64,000 bases of DNA from Bradyrhizobium sp. dw_411 (GCF_018449695.1 NZ_JAAVUY010000015.1:146835-210834); one strand, 5' to 3'; numbered from the stretch's first letter, positions 44,977 to 53,028 are shown. The notes: a model not told the origin generated them from the sequence alone. Numbers and translations are program-made.

Positions 44977-45096
44977 AAGCCGATTTCACGGAAATCACTA
45001 GAAACATAGCTCGGATTCGAAATTTCCTGTTCCGGTTTTGGCCGCATCATCTGGCGCCACAACGGGCCTGGAATCAGGCGAACGTTGGAGGCACAT

Positions 45097-48000
45097 TTGT
45101 TTTCTGGTCACTTAATTTCTTCCCGCATTCGCTTGAAGCCGGGCATTCTGGCGACCTCCGCGGTGGCCCTCCTTTCTGTTTGCTGGACGGCATCAGCGCA
45201 AGCGCAGACCTGGCTGGCTACGCCTGGTAGCGGCGACTGGAATACGGCAGCCAACTGGAATCCGGCGACTGTGCCGGATTCGACGACGGCCATCGCACTT
45301 TTCGGCACATCCAACACGACCGCAGTCTCTCTCTCCAGCGGCGTGGCGGTCGACAGCATCGCTTTCAATGGAACGAGCGCTTATACGCTTGATCTCAACG
45401 GACAGTTGATGGTTGTCCACGGCACAGGGATTTTCAACACCTCAGGTCTTACGCAGACCATCATCGTCAGCGGCATACTCGATTTCAAGAACGGCGCCTC
45501 GGCGGGTGGAAGCGATATTGCCTATTCCTTGCAGAACGGCGGCAGCGGCTCGGCGCAGTTCCAGAACAGCTCAACACTCGGCTCGGCGACCTTCACGGTC
45601 AACAGCGGCTCGGTTCTTCAAATGCTCGACACCTCGACGGGTGGCGCCGCGCGCATCATCGACAACGGACAGTTGCTGATGCAGAAGTCGGATGGCATCC
45701 TCGGCATCGGGTCGCTGGAAGGAAACGGCGTTGTTATTTCCTCGCTTCTGAATGGAGGCGCCGCCGCGCAGACCCTGACGGTCGGCACCGCGAATACCAG
45801 CACGGCCTTCTCCGGCCAGATCCTGGACGGGACAGGCGTGACAACCGCCCTGACGAAAACCGGAACGGGTACGCTCACTTTGACGGGAGCGAATACCTAT
45901 ACCGGCGATACCACGATCGGTAACGGAACGCTGGCTTTGACGGGAACGGGCAGCATCGCCACCTCCGGTCTGGTCAATCTGACCGCCTCGCTCGGGACAT
46001 TCGATATTTCCGGCACCACAGCCGGGGCTTCGATCATGGGGCTGAAGGGCGCCGCCAACAGCACCGTGACGCTCGGTTCGCAAACCCTGACCATCACCGC
46101 GGGAAGCTCGGCAAATGCTTTTTCCGGTAACATCGGTGGCAGCGGCGGACTGACCATCGCGGGCAACGGCGTCCTGATTCTCAATGGAGCCAACTCTTAT
46201 ACCGGGGCGACAACGATCAACAGCACCGGCATCCTGGGAATCAACGGCACCGGCTCGATCGCAAGTTCCAGCAAGGTGATCAACAACGGCTCTCTCGATC
46301 TCTCGGTGATATCCGTGGACTCCTCGATCAAGTCGCTGGCGGGAACCAACGCCGGCTCCAATCTATTCCTCGGTAACCACTCCCTGAATTTGACCGCCGC
46401 AAACGACACCTACGCAGGCCAGATCTCCGGCACTGGCGGACTGACACTCAGCGGCGGCACCGAAACGCTGACAGGCTCGATCGGTTACTCCGGTGCGACC
46501 ACGATCAATGGTGGCACCTTGGTCGTCAACAACTCGCTCGCATCGTCGAGCGGGGTTACGGTAAATACCGGCGGTACGCTTATGGGCACCGGCGCTGTCG
46601 GCAACACCTCGATCGCAGGCGGCACGTTCGCACCGGGCTCGGGTACGCCGGGCTCGTCGCTGACGGTTTTTGGCACGCTCGGACTCACGGCGGCATCGAC
46701 CTATGCCGTCAACATCAACCCGACCACGTCGTCATTCGCCACTGTGAGCGGCGCCGCGACACTGGGCGGCGCGACCGTCAATGCGATCTATGCCAATGGC
46801 AGCTACGTCGCGAAGCAATACACGATCCTGACTGCGGGCAGTTTTGTCAGCCCCTTCGGTTCGGTGGTCAACACCAACCTGCCGGCGGGCTTCATCTCGA
46901 CACTGGCTTACGATCCGACCCACGCCTATCTGAACCTGGCCTTGAGCTTTACGCCGCCGACGACACCGACTTCGCCGGGGTCACCGGGTTCGCCTGTCTA
47001 TAATGGCCTCAACGGCAACCAGCAGCACGTCGCCAATGCGTTGATCAACTTCTTCAACGCCACCGGCGGCATTCCCCTGGTGTTCGGTGCGCTGGCGCCG
47101 GCCGGGTTGAGCCAGGTCTCGGGCGAGACCGCGACCGGATCGCAGCAGGCGACGTTCGACGCGATGACCCAGTTCATGAATGTGATGATGGATCCATTCA
47201 TGGCCGGTCGCGGCGAAGGCTTTGATGCACCGGGCGGCGCACCGAGCGGCTATGCTTCGAGCGAAAAGACCGGCGCCGTGCGCGACGCCAATGCGATGTT
47301 CGTCAAGGGTCCCGTCACGCCCTTTGAAGCGCGCTGGAGCACATGGGCCGCGGGCTTCGGCGGGTCGCAGACCACCGACGGCAATGCGACCGTCGGATCC
47401 AACAGCGCGACGTCGCGGGTCTATGGCACCGCCGTGGGCGCCGACTATCGCTTCTCGCCGTTCACCATTGCCGGTTTCTCGCTCGCCGGCGGCGGCACCA
47501 GCTTTAGCGTCAACAACAGCGGCACCGGGCATTCCGACCTCTTTCAAGCGGGTGCGTTCGTACGCCACAATGTAGGCCAGGCCTATATCTCCGGCGCCAT
47601 CGCCTATGGCTGGCAGGACATCACCACCGACCGTACCGTGACCGCGGCAGGCATCGATCGCCTGCACGCGGAATTCAACGCCAACACCTTCTCGGGCCGC
47701 GTCGAAGCCGGTTATCGCTTCGTCGCACCCTTGGTCGATGGCGGCGTCGGCATCACGCCCTATGCGGCCGGGCAAGCCACCACCTTCAGCCTGCCGTCTT
47801 ATGCCGAAAGCGTCGTCTCCGGTGCCGGCACCTTCGCGCTGGCCTATGGCGCACGGGACGTCACCGACAGCCGCACCGAGCTCGGTCTGCGCACCGACAA
47901 ATCCTTCGCGATGCCGGACGCGGTCCTGACGCTGCGCGGCCGCTTCGCCTGGGCCCATGACTACAATCCCGATCGCGCTGTCGGCGCGACCTTCCAGACC

Positions 48001-48180
48001 CTGCCCGGCGCCAGCTTCGTCGTGAATGGCGCGGCGCAGGCGTCCGACTCGGCGCTGACCACCGCCTCCGCCGAATGGAAATGGATCAGCGGCTGGTCAA
48101 CCGCTGCGACGTTCGAAGGCGAGTTCTCCAACGTCACGCGCTCTTACGCCGGCAAGGGCGTGGTGCGTTACGCCTGGTAA
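45097..48180 (+). CDS. Large autotransporter with autotransporter-associated beta-strand repeats
   Basis: About 1,027 aa. I choose the TTG at 45097 because GGAGG lies 5 nt upstream; the TTG at 45085 would precede that site. The signal peptide covers ILATSAVALLSVCWTASAQA. The passenger is Gly/Thr/Ser/Asn-rich beta-helix sequence with repeated units of the PATR type (LTLTGANTYTGDTTIGNGTL, LILNGANSYTGATTINSTG, TETLTGSIGYSGATTINGGT). A Pro/Ser/Gly hinge (PTTPTSPGSPGSP) leads to a C-terminal beta-barrel of about 270 residues that ends in the classical aromatic residue (VVRYAW). No protease or lipase motif is seen, so adhesion or aggregation is likely. BamE encoded at 31.5 kb belongs to the barrel-insertion machinery. 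Confidence 0.92.
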   Translation: MFSGHLISSRIRLKPGILATSAVALLSVCWTASAQAQTWLATPGSGDWNTAANWNPATVPDSTTAIALFGTSNTTAVSLSSGVAVDSIAFNGTSAYTLDLNGQLMVVHGTGIFNTSGLTQTIIVSGILDFKNGASAGGSDIAYSLQNGGSGSAQFQNSSTLGSATFTVNSGSVLQMLDTSTGGAARIIDNGQLLMQKSDGILGIGSLEGNGVVISSLLNGGAAAQTLTVGTANTSTAFSGQILDGTGVTTALTKTGTGTLTLTGANTYTGDTTIGNGTLALTGTGSIATSGLVNLTASLGTFDISGTTAGASIMGLKGAANSTVTLGSQTLTITAGSSANAFSGNIGGSGGLTIAGNGVLILNGANSYTGATTINSTGILGINGTGSIASSSKVINNGSLDLSVISVDSSIKSLAGTNAGSNLFLGNHSLNLTAANDTYAGQISGTGGLTLSGGTETLTGSIGYSGATTINGGTLVVNNSLASSSGVTVNTGGTLMGTGAVGNTSIAGGTFAPGSGTPGSSLTVFGTLGLTAASTYAVNINPTTSSFATVSGAATLGGATVNAIYANGSYVAKQYTILTAGSFVSPFGSVVNTNLPAGFISTLAYDPTHAYLNLALSFTPPTTPTSPGSPGSPVYNGLNGNQQHVANALINFFNATGGIPLVFGALAPAGLSQVSGETATGSQQATFDAMTQFMNVMMDPFMAGRGEGFDAPGGAPSGYASSEKTGAVRDANAMFVKGPVTPFEARWSTWAAGFGGSQTTDGNATVGSNSATSRVYGTAVGADYRFSPFTIAGFSLAGGGTSFSVNNSGTGHSDLFQAGAFVRHNVGQAYISGAIAYGWQDITTDRTVTAAGIDRLHAEFNANTFSGRVEAGYRFVAPLVDGGVGITPYAAGQATTFSLPSYAESVVSGAGTFALAYGARDVTDSRTELGLRTDKSFAMPDAVLTLRGRFAWAHDYNPDRAVGATFQTLPGASFVVNGAAQASDSALTTASAEWKWISGWSTAATFEGEFSNVTRSYAGKGVVRYAW

Positions 48181-48192
48181 AGCCCGGTTCCA

Positions 48193-48299
48193 CTAGAGCC
48201 TTATCGGTTCTGATTGAATCAGAACCGGGCTCTGATCTTTTGTTTTGACGCGTTTTCTTCACGCGAACCGGTATCCACTTCGCTCGAAAACACTCTAGA
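48193..48299. repeat. Intergenic repeat with CTAGAG...CTCTAG ends
   Basis: It begins CTAGAGCC, includes a near-perfect hairpin CGGTTCTGATT-G-AATCAGAACCG, then GACGCGTTTTC and GCGAACCGGTATCCACTTCG, and ends CACTCTAGA. This architecture is a dispersed repeat of rhizobial genomes in my memory. Its right end overlaps the TAG stop of the HEAT-repeat gene. The hairpin may also end autotransporter transcription. Confidence 0.75.
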
Positions 48300-48948
48300 G
48301 TGCGCCGATCGAGCGTCCGTCGATGGCCGCAAGGATGTCCCGCTTGCCGCCTTCGCGTCGCGCGGCGTCCTTTGACATCGCCCGGTACATCATGTGCGCG
48401 GGGTCTCTAAAGTCCGCAGGCAGGCCGTGGATAAGCAGAAGCCCCCGCGCCGCGTGGTAGCGCACCAGCGGTTCGGCATCGTCGAGCGCCTTGCGGAGCG
48501 CCTTGACCGCAACGGGATCGCTGACATCGCAGAGCGCCTCGACGGCCGCCTGTCGTTGCCAGTCTTCGGCAGAGCCGAGCACGTCGATCATCGCGTCGCG
48601 CCAGCGCGGATCGGGACGGATGCGCCATAGCGCTTTTGCGAGATAGACCAATCCGTCGGTCGCATGAAATTCACCGTCCGCAAATTGTGCCCTGGTTTTG
48701 GCCTCGCGCCACGCCCGCTGCTGCGCTTCGAATAATTCCGTGAGTTGCGGTTCAGCGCGGCCCGACCGCAGGACGCCGAGCCCAATGACGCCGCGCGTGT
48801 CGGGCAGAAATCCGATCAGCATGTCCTCTGCCCGGGTGACTTCCTCGCCCCTGAGTTCGGCGAGCGCCCGTGTATCGAGCCCATCGCGCGCGGACATCTG
48901 ATCTTCGAAGAAACTGAACCGGAAACGCTCGAACGCGTCAGACGCCAT
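48295..48948 (-). CDS. HEAT-repeat domain protein
   Basis: 217 aa, cytoplasmic. The C-terminal two-thirds is helical repeats of HEAT type: DPRWRDAMIDVLGSAEDWQR, QAAVEALCDVSDPVAVKALR and KALDDAEPLVRYHAARGLLL. The N-terminal part (FERFRFSFFEDQMSARDGLD) is not recognised. It probably serves as a protein-binding adaptor; no partner is evident. Its TAG stop lies in the terminus of the repeat at 48193-48299. It is divergent from the efflux pump gene. Confidence 0.75.
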   Translation of the reverse strand: MASDAFERFRFSFFEDQMSARDGLDTRALAELRGEEVTRAEDMLIGFLPDTRGVIGLGVLRSGRAEPQLTELFEAQQRAWREAKTRAQFADGEFHATDGLVYLAKALWRIRPDPRWRDAMIDVLGSAEDWQRQAAVEALCDVSDPVAVKALRKALDDAEPLVRYHAARGLLLIHGLPADFRDPAHMMYRAMSKDAARREGGKRDILAAIDGRSIGAL

Positions 48949-49149
48949 GGCTATCTCTGTCGAAACTCAGCGCCCGTGAAACGCAGCACTTGGGTTCGTC
49001 GTGCGGCGTTATCAGGCGGTTCATGTCTGCGACCATTCCGTGACCGTCTCTCCGCTGGAGCCGCTGCTCGCGCAGCAGCCATCCCGGAAGATGGGTTGTG
49101 CAGCGCAGCATGCCGGATATACCTCCGCCTCCCCCCAGAGGTATGCCGT

Positions 49150-50412
49150 TTGACCGATATTAATGCCAACACCTTCGTTTCCTCGAGCCATCGGCCGATG
49201 GGATTCCCGGAATTTGTCCTCGTGATCGCTTCGATCATGGCCCTCAATCCATTGGCGATGGACATGATGCTGCCGGCGCTGCCGAACATCGCCTCGGCAT
49301 TCCACATCACCACTGCCAACCGCCCCCAGGCGATCCTGTCGACATTCCTGATCGGCTTTGGCATCGGCCAGTTCGTCATGGGCCCGCTGTCGGATCGTTT
49401 CGGCCGGCGGCCGGTCCTGATCGACGGCATGGCGCTGTATTGCATCGCCAGCGTGCTTGCCGTCACGGCGTCGTCGTTCGAGATGTTGCTGCTGGCACGC
49501 GTACTCCAGGGGCTCGGCACCTCCGCCACCCGCGTGATTGCGACCTCGATCGTTCGCGACTGCTACGCGGGCCGCCGCATGGCCAGCGTGATGTCGCTGG
49601 CCATGATGGTTTTCATCGCCGTACCCGTGATCGCGCCGTCGATCGGCCAAGCCGTGATGTTGCTGACGCAGTGGCGCGGCATCTTCATCTTATTGACGCT
49701 GTATGGCGTGCTGGCGCTGATCTGGAGCGCGCTGCGGATGCCGGAAACCCTGCCGCTATCCGAACGCAAGTCGCTGGCCATCCGCGACGTGCTCGGCGCC
49801 TTCCGCCAGACCGTGAGCAACCGGCAGACTTTGGGTTATGCGCTGGCGGCCGGCGGCGTACAGGGTTCGCTGTTCGCGTTCGTCTTTTCGTCGCAGCAGG
49901 TGTTCACCGAAATATTCGGCCTCGGGCGTTACTTTCCGCTGGCGTTCGCCGCCATCGCGGTCGGCGTCGCCGTCGCCGGCTTTCTCAATGCCCGTTTCGT
50001 GGGGCGGATCGGCATGCGGGTGATTTCGCATGGTGCATTGGTCGGCTTCGTGACGGTGGCAGGAATTCTCCTTCTGGCCGTGAAATTGCACATGCTGCCG
50101 CTGCCGCTGTTCATCGCGCTGTCGGCGTTGATGATGTTCGGATTCGGGCTGATGTTCGCCAATTTCACATCGCTTGCGATGGAGCCGCAGGGCCATATCG
50201 CCGGCACCGCTTCGTCGTTGTACGGCTCGATCACCACCCTGCTCGGCATTGGCATCGGCACCACGATCGGCCAGCACTATGACGGCACGCTGGTGCCGTT
50301 CGCGACCGGCTTTTTCCTGTGCACGCTGGCGTCCTTGGCGGTGGTGCTGGTGACGGAAAAAGGCCGGCTGTTCAATCCGCACAAGATGTCTGCGACGACT
50401 GGCAAAGTTTAG
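49150..50412 (+). CDS. Bcr/CflA family multidrug efflux MFS transporter
   Basis: 420 aa from a TTG at 49150 (MTDINANTFVSSSHRPMGF), with AGAGG about 9 nt upstream; an ATG at 49198 is the other candidate, and the long upstream frame to 48745 overlaps the HEAT gene and is not coding. Twelve membrane helices. MFS/DHA1 motifs are visible: MDMMLPALPNIASAF, the motif A stretch GPLSDRFGRRPVLIDG, RVLQGLGTSATRVIATSIVR, and WRGIFILLTLYGVLAL. Proton-driven export of drugs such as bicyclomycin or chloramphenicol is the family role; the substrate here is unknown. Confidence 0.88.
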   Translation: MTDINANTFVSSSHRPMGFPEFVLVIASIMALNPLAMDMMLPALPNIASAFHITTANRPQAILSTFLIGFGIGQFVMGPLSDRFGRRPVLIDGMALYCIASVLAVTASSFEMLLLARVLQGLGTSATRVIATSIVRDCYAGRRMASVMSLAMMVFIAVPVIAPSIGQAVMLLTQWRGIFILLTLYGVLALIWSALRMPETLPLSERKSLAIRDVLGAFRQTVSNRQTLGYALAAGGVQGSLFAFVFSSQQVFTEIFGLGRYFPLAFAAIAVGVAVAGFLNARFVGRIGMRVISHGALVGFVTVAGILLLAVKLHMLPLPLFIALSALMMFGFGLMFANFTSLAMEPQGHIAGTASSLYGSITTLLGIGIGTTIGQHYDGTLVPFATGFFLCTLASLAVVLVTEKGRLFNPHKMSATTGKV

Positions 50413-50463
50413 CAAAGTTTAGAATGTAAACGCCGCGCTCAGCGCTCGCGTCGCTCTGTTGCC

Positions 50464-50685
50464 TTAAAGCCCGGTAAATCCCGCCTTTACCGGATCGCTG
50501 GAGCCGTCGAGTTCGCGCAAATAAGTCAGGCCGCATACGGTCAGCCGATGCGGATCCTTTTCGCCGGCCGCAAACAGCGTGTTGACGTAGTCCGTCACCT
50601 TGGTGCGGGCCGCTATGCTTGCGGCAGCCGTGCGGTTTTCCAGGAGATCGTAGGTCATCATGATGCGGTCGATGGCGGCTTGCAT
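50464..50685 (-). CDS. Small conserved hypothetical protein
   Basis: 73 aa from the ATG at 50685, preceded by AAGAGGACCC. The sequence MQAAIDRIMMTYDLLENRTA, AARTKVTDYVNTLFAAGEKD and HRLTVCGLTYLRELDGSSDP looks all-helical. No domain is recognised. The gene follows the 78-aa hypothetical gene by 43 bp on the same strand and may be co-transcribed with it. Confidence 0.65.
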   Translation of the reverse strand: MQAAIDRIMMTYDLLENRTAAASIAARTKVTDYVNTLFAAGEKDPHRLTVCGLTYLRELDGSSDPVKAGFTGL

Positions 50686-50728
50686 GGGTCCTCTTGAACT
50701 TCGGGTGGATTTTGGGATGCTTGGAAGA

Positions 50729-50965
50729 TCAGACCAGTTCGTAACGCCCGTATTCGGCCTCGAACTTCGCGATCGCCTTGTTGGCGAGGCGAATCTTGTT
50801 GGACTCGCCGCGGTGAAACATCTGCACGATGATTTCGACAAGGTGATCGTCGGTGTGGGTTGTCTCGGCGATGGCGCCGGTGCGGCGCAGATAATTCGCC
50901 GCGATGGCGTAGGCATCGCCCACGACGGCGACATTCATGACCTGCAATCCGCGCTCTACCAGCAT
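50729..50965 (-). CDS. Small conserved hypothetical protein
   Basis: 78 aa from the ATG at 50965 (MLVERGLQVMNVAVVGDAYA); the ATG at 50938 is also possible. It continues AIAANYLRRTGAIAETTHTD, LVEIIVQMFHRGESNKIRLA and NKAIAKFEAEYGRYE. I recall similar Bradyrhizobium proteins annotated as hypothetical, function unknown. It lies upstream of the 73-aa gene. Its start side faces the left boundary of the cassette at 51070. Confidence 0.65.
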   Translation of the reverse strand: MLVERGLQVMNVAVVGDAYAIAANYLRRTGAIAETTHTDDHLVEIIVQMFHRGESNKIRLANKAIAKFEAEYGRYELV

Positions 50966-51069
50966 CGCCTTGCTCTCCGGTTCACGGGGACAAGTGCGGC
51001 GCGGCGGAAAAGTTCCACTCTGGAAATTTGGTTTTTTGCCGCACAAACAGCGAACCAGCGCGAAAAACA

Positions 51070-51099
51070 AAAACGCACCGGTCCGGAAAACCGGGCCGA
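51070..51099. repeat. Left 30-bp direct repeat of the cassette
   Basis: AAAACGCACCGGTCCGGAAA followed by ACCGGGCCGA, identical to 52410-52439. It contains the hairpin CGGTCCGG-AAAA-CCGGGCCG. No gene now ends here on either strand, so it looks like an orphan copy of the ldtR terminator. Looser similarity (CGCG, A-runs) extends about 11 bp to the left. Confidence 0.85.
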
Positions 51100-51249
51100 C
51101 ACTTGCAAAACTATATTATTAGCTGTGGATGGTCGGCAATTGGCACTGAAATACCCCTATCTGTTAAGCGTCCACCCTTGGAACTCGTTGTATTTGGTAA
51201 TGGCTGGATTGTTCCAGATGATTCGCACTACCGACGATAGAGGTGATAT

Positions 51250-51492
51250 GTGGCCGACGATGACTCGACTATGGCGACGTGGCTCCCCGTAATTGGCAAC
51301 GCACTCGCCTTTCTCTGCTTAGACAAATACGCCGAGAAAAATCCCGACAAAGCCGACAGCGTCCTGAAGAAAGTAAAATTTCTGGAGGGTCTCGGTGTCC
51401 CTACCAAAGACGCTGCCGGTGCAGCCGGCAGCACCGCTGCATCGGTGCGTGTACTCAAAGCGAAGGGAGGGAAGCGTGGCTCAAGAAGCTGA
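51250..51492 (+). CDS. Small HTH-like protein A of the cassette
   Basis: 80 aa from a GTG at 51250 with AGAGGTG just upstream. Residues 10-70 read WLPVIGNALAFLCLDKYAEK, VLKKVKFLEGLGVPTKDAAG and AAGSTAASVRVLKAKGGKRG. The pattern KVxFLxGxGVxxxDAAxxxGSTxxSVxV resembles a sigma-70 region 4/LuxR-like helix-turn-helix, with a basic tail. It is paralogous to the next gene, which begins 16 bp before this stop. DNA binding and any regulatory role are inference. Confidence 0.65.
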   Translation: MADDDSTMATWLPVIGNALAFLCLDKYAEKNPDKADSVLKKVKFLEGLGVPTKDAAGAAGSTAASVRVLKAKGGKRGSRS

Positions 51493-51727
51493 AGGTCCCT
51501 GGTTGGAAGTCATCGGCAAGGCTCTCGCGTATCTTTGCGTTCAACACGTAGCGCAGGACGACCCGGATCGGGTTGGTAATCTCCTAGCAAAAGTCAAATT
51601 CCTTGAGGGAATTGGAGTTCCTAAAACTGACGCGGCCCTGATCTTGGGAAGCACTGCGAACTCCGTCAGCGTGATGGAGAGCCGAAAGAAAAAAGGAGCC
51701 TCCGTTGGCAAAAAAGGCAAAAAGTGA
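51476..51727 (+). CDS. Small HTH-like protein B of the cassette
   Basis: 83 aa from a GTG at 51476 with GGGAGG upstream, overlapping gene A by 17 bp. It aligns with A throughout: WLEVIGKALAYLCVQHVAQD, LLAKVKFLEGIGVPKTDAAL and ILGSTANSVSVMESRKKKGA, so the two arose by tandem duplication. The AALILGSTANSVSVM part is a good match to a sigma-region-4-type recognition helix. The tail KKKGASVGKKGKK is highly basic. Confidence 0.7.
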   Translation: MAQEAEGPWLEVIGKALAYLCVQHVAQDDPDRVGNLLAKVKFLEGIGVPKTDAALILGSTANSVSVMESRKKKGASVGKKGKK

Positions 51728-51920
51728 ATCGGTAGACACAATGGAAAAACTCGCGAGAGTTATTGCGATTGGCGTTACGAAAGATATGGACAAGCAGGAA
51801 GCGGCCCGGCGATTATTGGGCGCAGGCTTTGACGCTTCCGCCATCGGCGGACTGCTAGGCGTGAACGCTAACTTTGCTAATGTTGCAAAGGCACGAGGCC
51901 CAAAGAAGGATAAGGGCTGA
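51705..51920 (+). CDS. Small HTH-like protein C of the cassette
   Basis: 71 aa from a TTG at 51705 with AGGAG 7-8 nt upstream, overlapping gene B by 23 bp. The sequence MAKKAKSESVDTMEKLARVI, TKDMDKQEAARRLLGAGFDA and SAIGGLLGVNANFANVAKAR has the same layout as A and B (short helix, LL-x-aGF-turn, recognition-like helix, basic end) but is more diverged. Its stop overlaps the start of gene D by one base (TGATGG), so translation is coupled. Confidence 0.65.
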   Translation: MAKKAKSESVDTMEKLARVIAIGVTKDMDKQEAARRLLGAGFDASAIGGLLGVNANFANVAKARGPKKDKG

Positions 51921-52276
51921 TGGCCATCGATCACAAACTTCTGACCGCGCTAGAGAATAAACTCGGCCTAAGTCGCAGTCAGATAAATCGGCGAATTTCT
52001 GACGAGGTCGCAGCGAAGCACCTTCCTCGCAAGCTAGCAGCGATTTCGCTGGCTTCCCAATATAGATTGGCATTGGGTGCTCATTCCGACAAGACTATTC
52101 TGGTTCAGGTCGGCGATATTCGCGATATTAGCGACATTGCCGGCAAGCATATGGTGCATCTTTCAAATTCATTCGCTTCGCGCAAACATTTAGCCGATCG
52201 GCTTGAAAGTAAGCTCAAATTCAAGGTCGATCTTACGGGCACAACTTGGCAAGATGTTGGAAATTTCAACCGTTAG
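51920..52276 (+). CDS. Cassette protein D, resembles regions of TIR-like nucleotide-binding defence proteins
   Basis: 118 aa. The N-terminal half (LLTALENKLGLSRSQINRRI, KHLPRKLAAISLASQYRLAL) resembles the helical N-terminal module of predicted nucleotide-binding/TIR-like proteins (LGxSxxxvxxxI...LPxxLAAIxLA). The C-terminal half (ILVQVGDIRDISDIAGKHMV, HLSNSFASRKHLADRLESKL, FKVDLTGTTWQDVGNF) resembles the segment GKHxVxLSxSxxxRxxLxxRL...VDxxGTDWxxxGDF that I associate with the same families. The TIR-like catalytic domain itself is absent. These similarities are from memory and need a profile search. It is coupled to gene C. Confidence 0.65.
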   Translation: MAIDHKLLTALENKLGLSRSQINRRISDEVAAKHLPRKLAAISLASQYRLALGAHSDKTILVQVGDIRDISDIAGKHMVHLSNSFASRKHLADRLESKLKFKVDLTGTTWQDVGNFNR

Positions 52277-52402
52277 CATTCGAATAACGCCCCTCACGCA
52301 AAAACGAGGCTACTGAACCTTTCGCCGAAGGCGCATTTGTTGGCACCTTCTGCATCGATAGAATTTTGCAAGGTCATAGAGAGTTTCGTAGCCCTTTCGC
52401 GC

Positions 52403-52443
52403 AAAAAGCAAAACGCACCGGTCCGGAAAACCGGGCCGATGCG
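52403..52443 (-). terminator. ldtR rho-independent terminator (contains the right 30-bp repeat)
   Basis: Read on the minus strand: CGCATCGGCCCGG-TTTT-CCGGACCGGTGCG, a 13-bp stem with one T-G wobble and one C-A mismatch, followed by TTTTGCTTTTT. It lies about 70 bp beyond the ldtR stop. Confidence 0.8.
52410..52439. repeat. Right 30-bp direct repeat of the cassette
   Basis: Identical to 51070-51099; the next base differs (T here, C on the left). It forms the core of the ldtR terminator. Confidence 0.85.
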
Positions 52444-52512
52444 CTTGGGGAAGTCTCGCCGCCGGTCTTTTTAAGTCGCCGGCTTGGCCAAAAATCTAGA
52501 GCCGTAAAATTC

Positions 52513-53028
52513 TCAGAGCCGATACAGGATCTGGTCGGTCCAGAAACGCTCCAACCGGTGCAGCGACTTGTTCAGCGTCGCGAACTCCTCGTTCGAGATG
52601 CCGCCGACCTGCTCCACCGTCTTGACGTGCTTCTGATAGAGCGCGTCGACGATGCGGCGAATCTCCTGGCCCTGCGGGGTCAGGCGAATGCGGACCGAGC
52701 GGCGATCGACGCGCGAGCGCTGATGATCGAGGAAGCCGAGTTCGACCAGCTTCTTCAGATTGTAGGAAACGTTGGAGCCGAGATAGTAGCCGCGGGTGCG
52801 CAGCTCGCCGGCGGTCAATTCCTTGTCGCCGATGTTATAGAGCAGGAGCGCCTGCACCGAATTGATATCGGCGCGGCCGCGGCGATCGAATTCGTCCTTG
52901 ATGACATCGAGCAGGCGGCGGTGCAGCCGCTCCACCAAAGTCAACGCTTCGAGATAGAGCGGCTGGACCGGAGCCTGGCCCGGAGCGCGGTCAGCGGTTT
53001 CCACCGCCGTTGCAACGGCTTTCATCAT
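52513..53028 (-). CDS. ldtR: MarR-family regulator LdtR
   Basis: 171 aa. It is close to the LdtR group of Rhizobiales: LYLEALTLVERLHRRLLDVI, KDEFDRRGRADINSVQALLL, the winged-helix recognition part TRGYYLGSNVSYNLKKLVEL and LDHQRSRVDRRSVRIRLTPQ, then GISNEEFATLNKSLHRLERF. LdtR in Liberibacter and Sinorhizobium controls L,D-transpeptidase expression and osmotic tolerance; an L,D-transpeptidase gene lies at 40.4 kb. AGGGGAAG lies 4-5 nt before the first of two adjacent ATGs (53028, 53025). Its terminator overlaps the cassette boundary. Confidence 0.92.
   Translation of the reverse strand: MMKAVATAVETADRAPGQAPVQPLYLEALTLVERLHRRLLDVIKDEFDRRGRADINSVQALLLYNIGDKELTAGELRTRGYYLGSNVSYNLKKLVELGFLDHQRSRVDRRSVRIRLTPQGQEIRRIVDALYQKHVKTVEQVGGISNEEFATLNKSLHRLERFWTDQILYRL

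Larger units (their letters stand above)
44759..45096. other. Divergent region before the autotransporter gene
   Basis: 338 bp. The left part carries the EcfG promoter for the minus-strand 57-aa gene; the right part holds a tandem direct repeat at 44942-44976 and the TTG-start ribosome site at 45087. No gene is seen in it. Confidence 0.6.
51070..52439 (+). mobile_element. Direct-repeat-bounded cassette of four small genes
   Basis: An exact 30-bp sequence is present at both ends (51070-51099 and 52410-52439). Between them lie four small plus-strand genes with overlapping or abutting ends. The base composition is lower in GC than the neighbours: I count 26 G+C in the 60 bases from 51721 and 28 in the 60 from 52081, against 38 in the 60 from 52621 in ldtR. 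No integrase or transposase is encoded, so the mobility mechanism is unknown. The boundaries as insertion points are inference. Confidence 0.55.

Noticed and set aside
48745..49149. N-terminal extension of the efflux pump frame
   Set aside because: It runs through the divergent HEAT-repeat gene and is not transporter-like. The TTG at 49150 fits better.
51100..51249. Promoter of the cassette
   Set aside because: The leader is AT-rich, and TTGGCA near 51138 is a possible -35, but no -10 at proper spacing is convincing.
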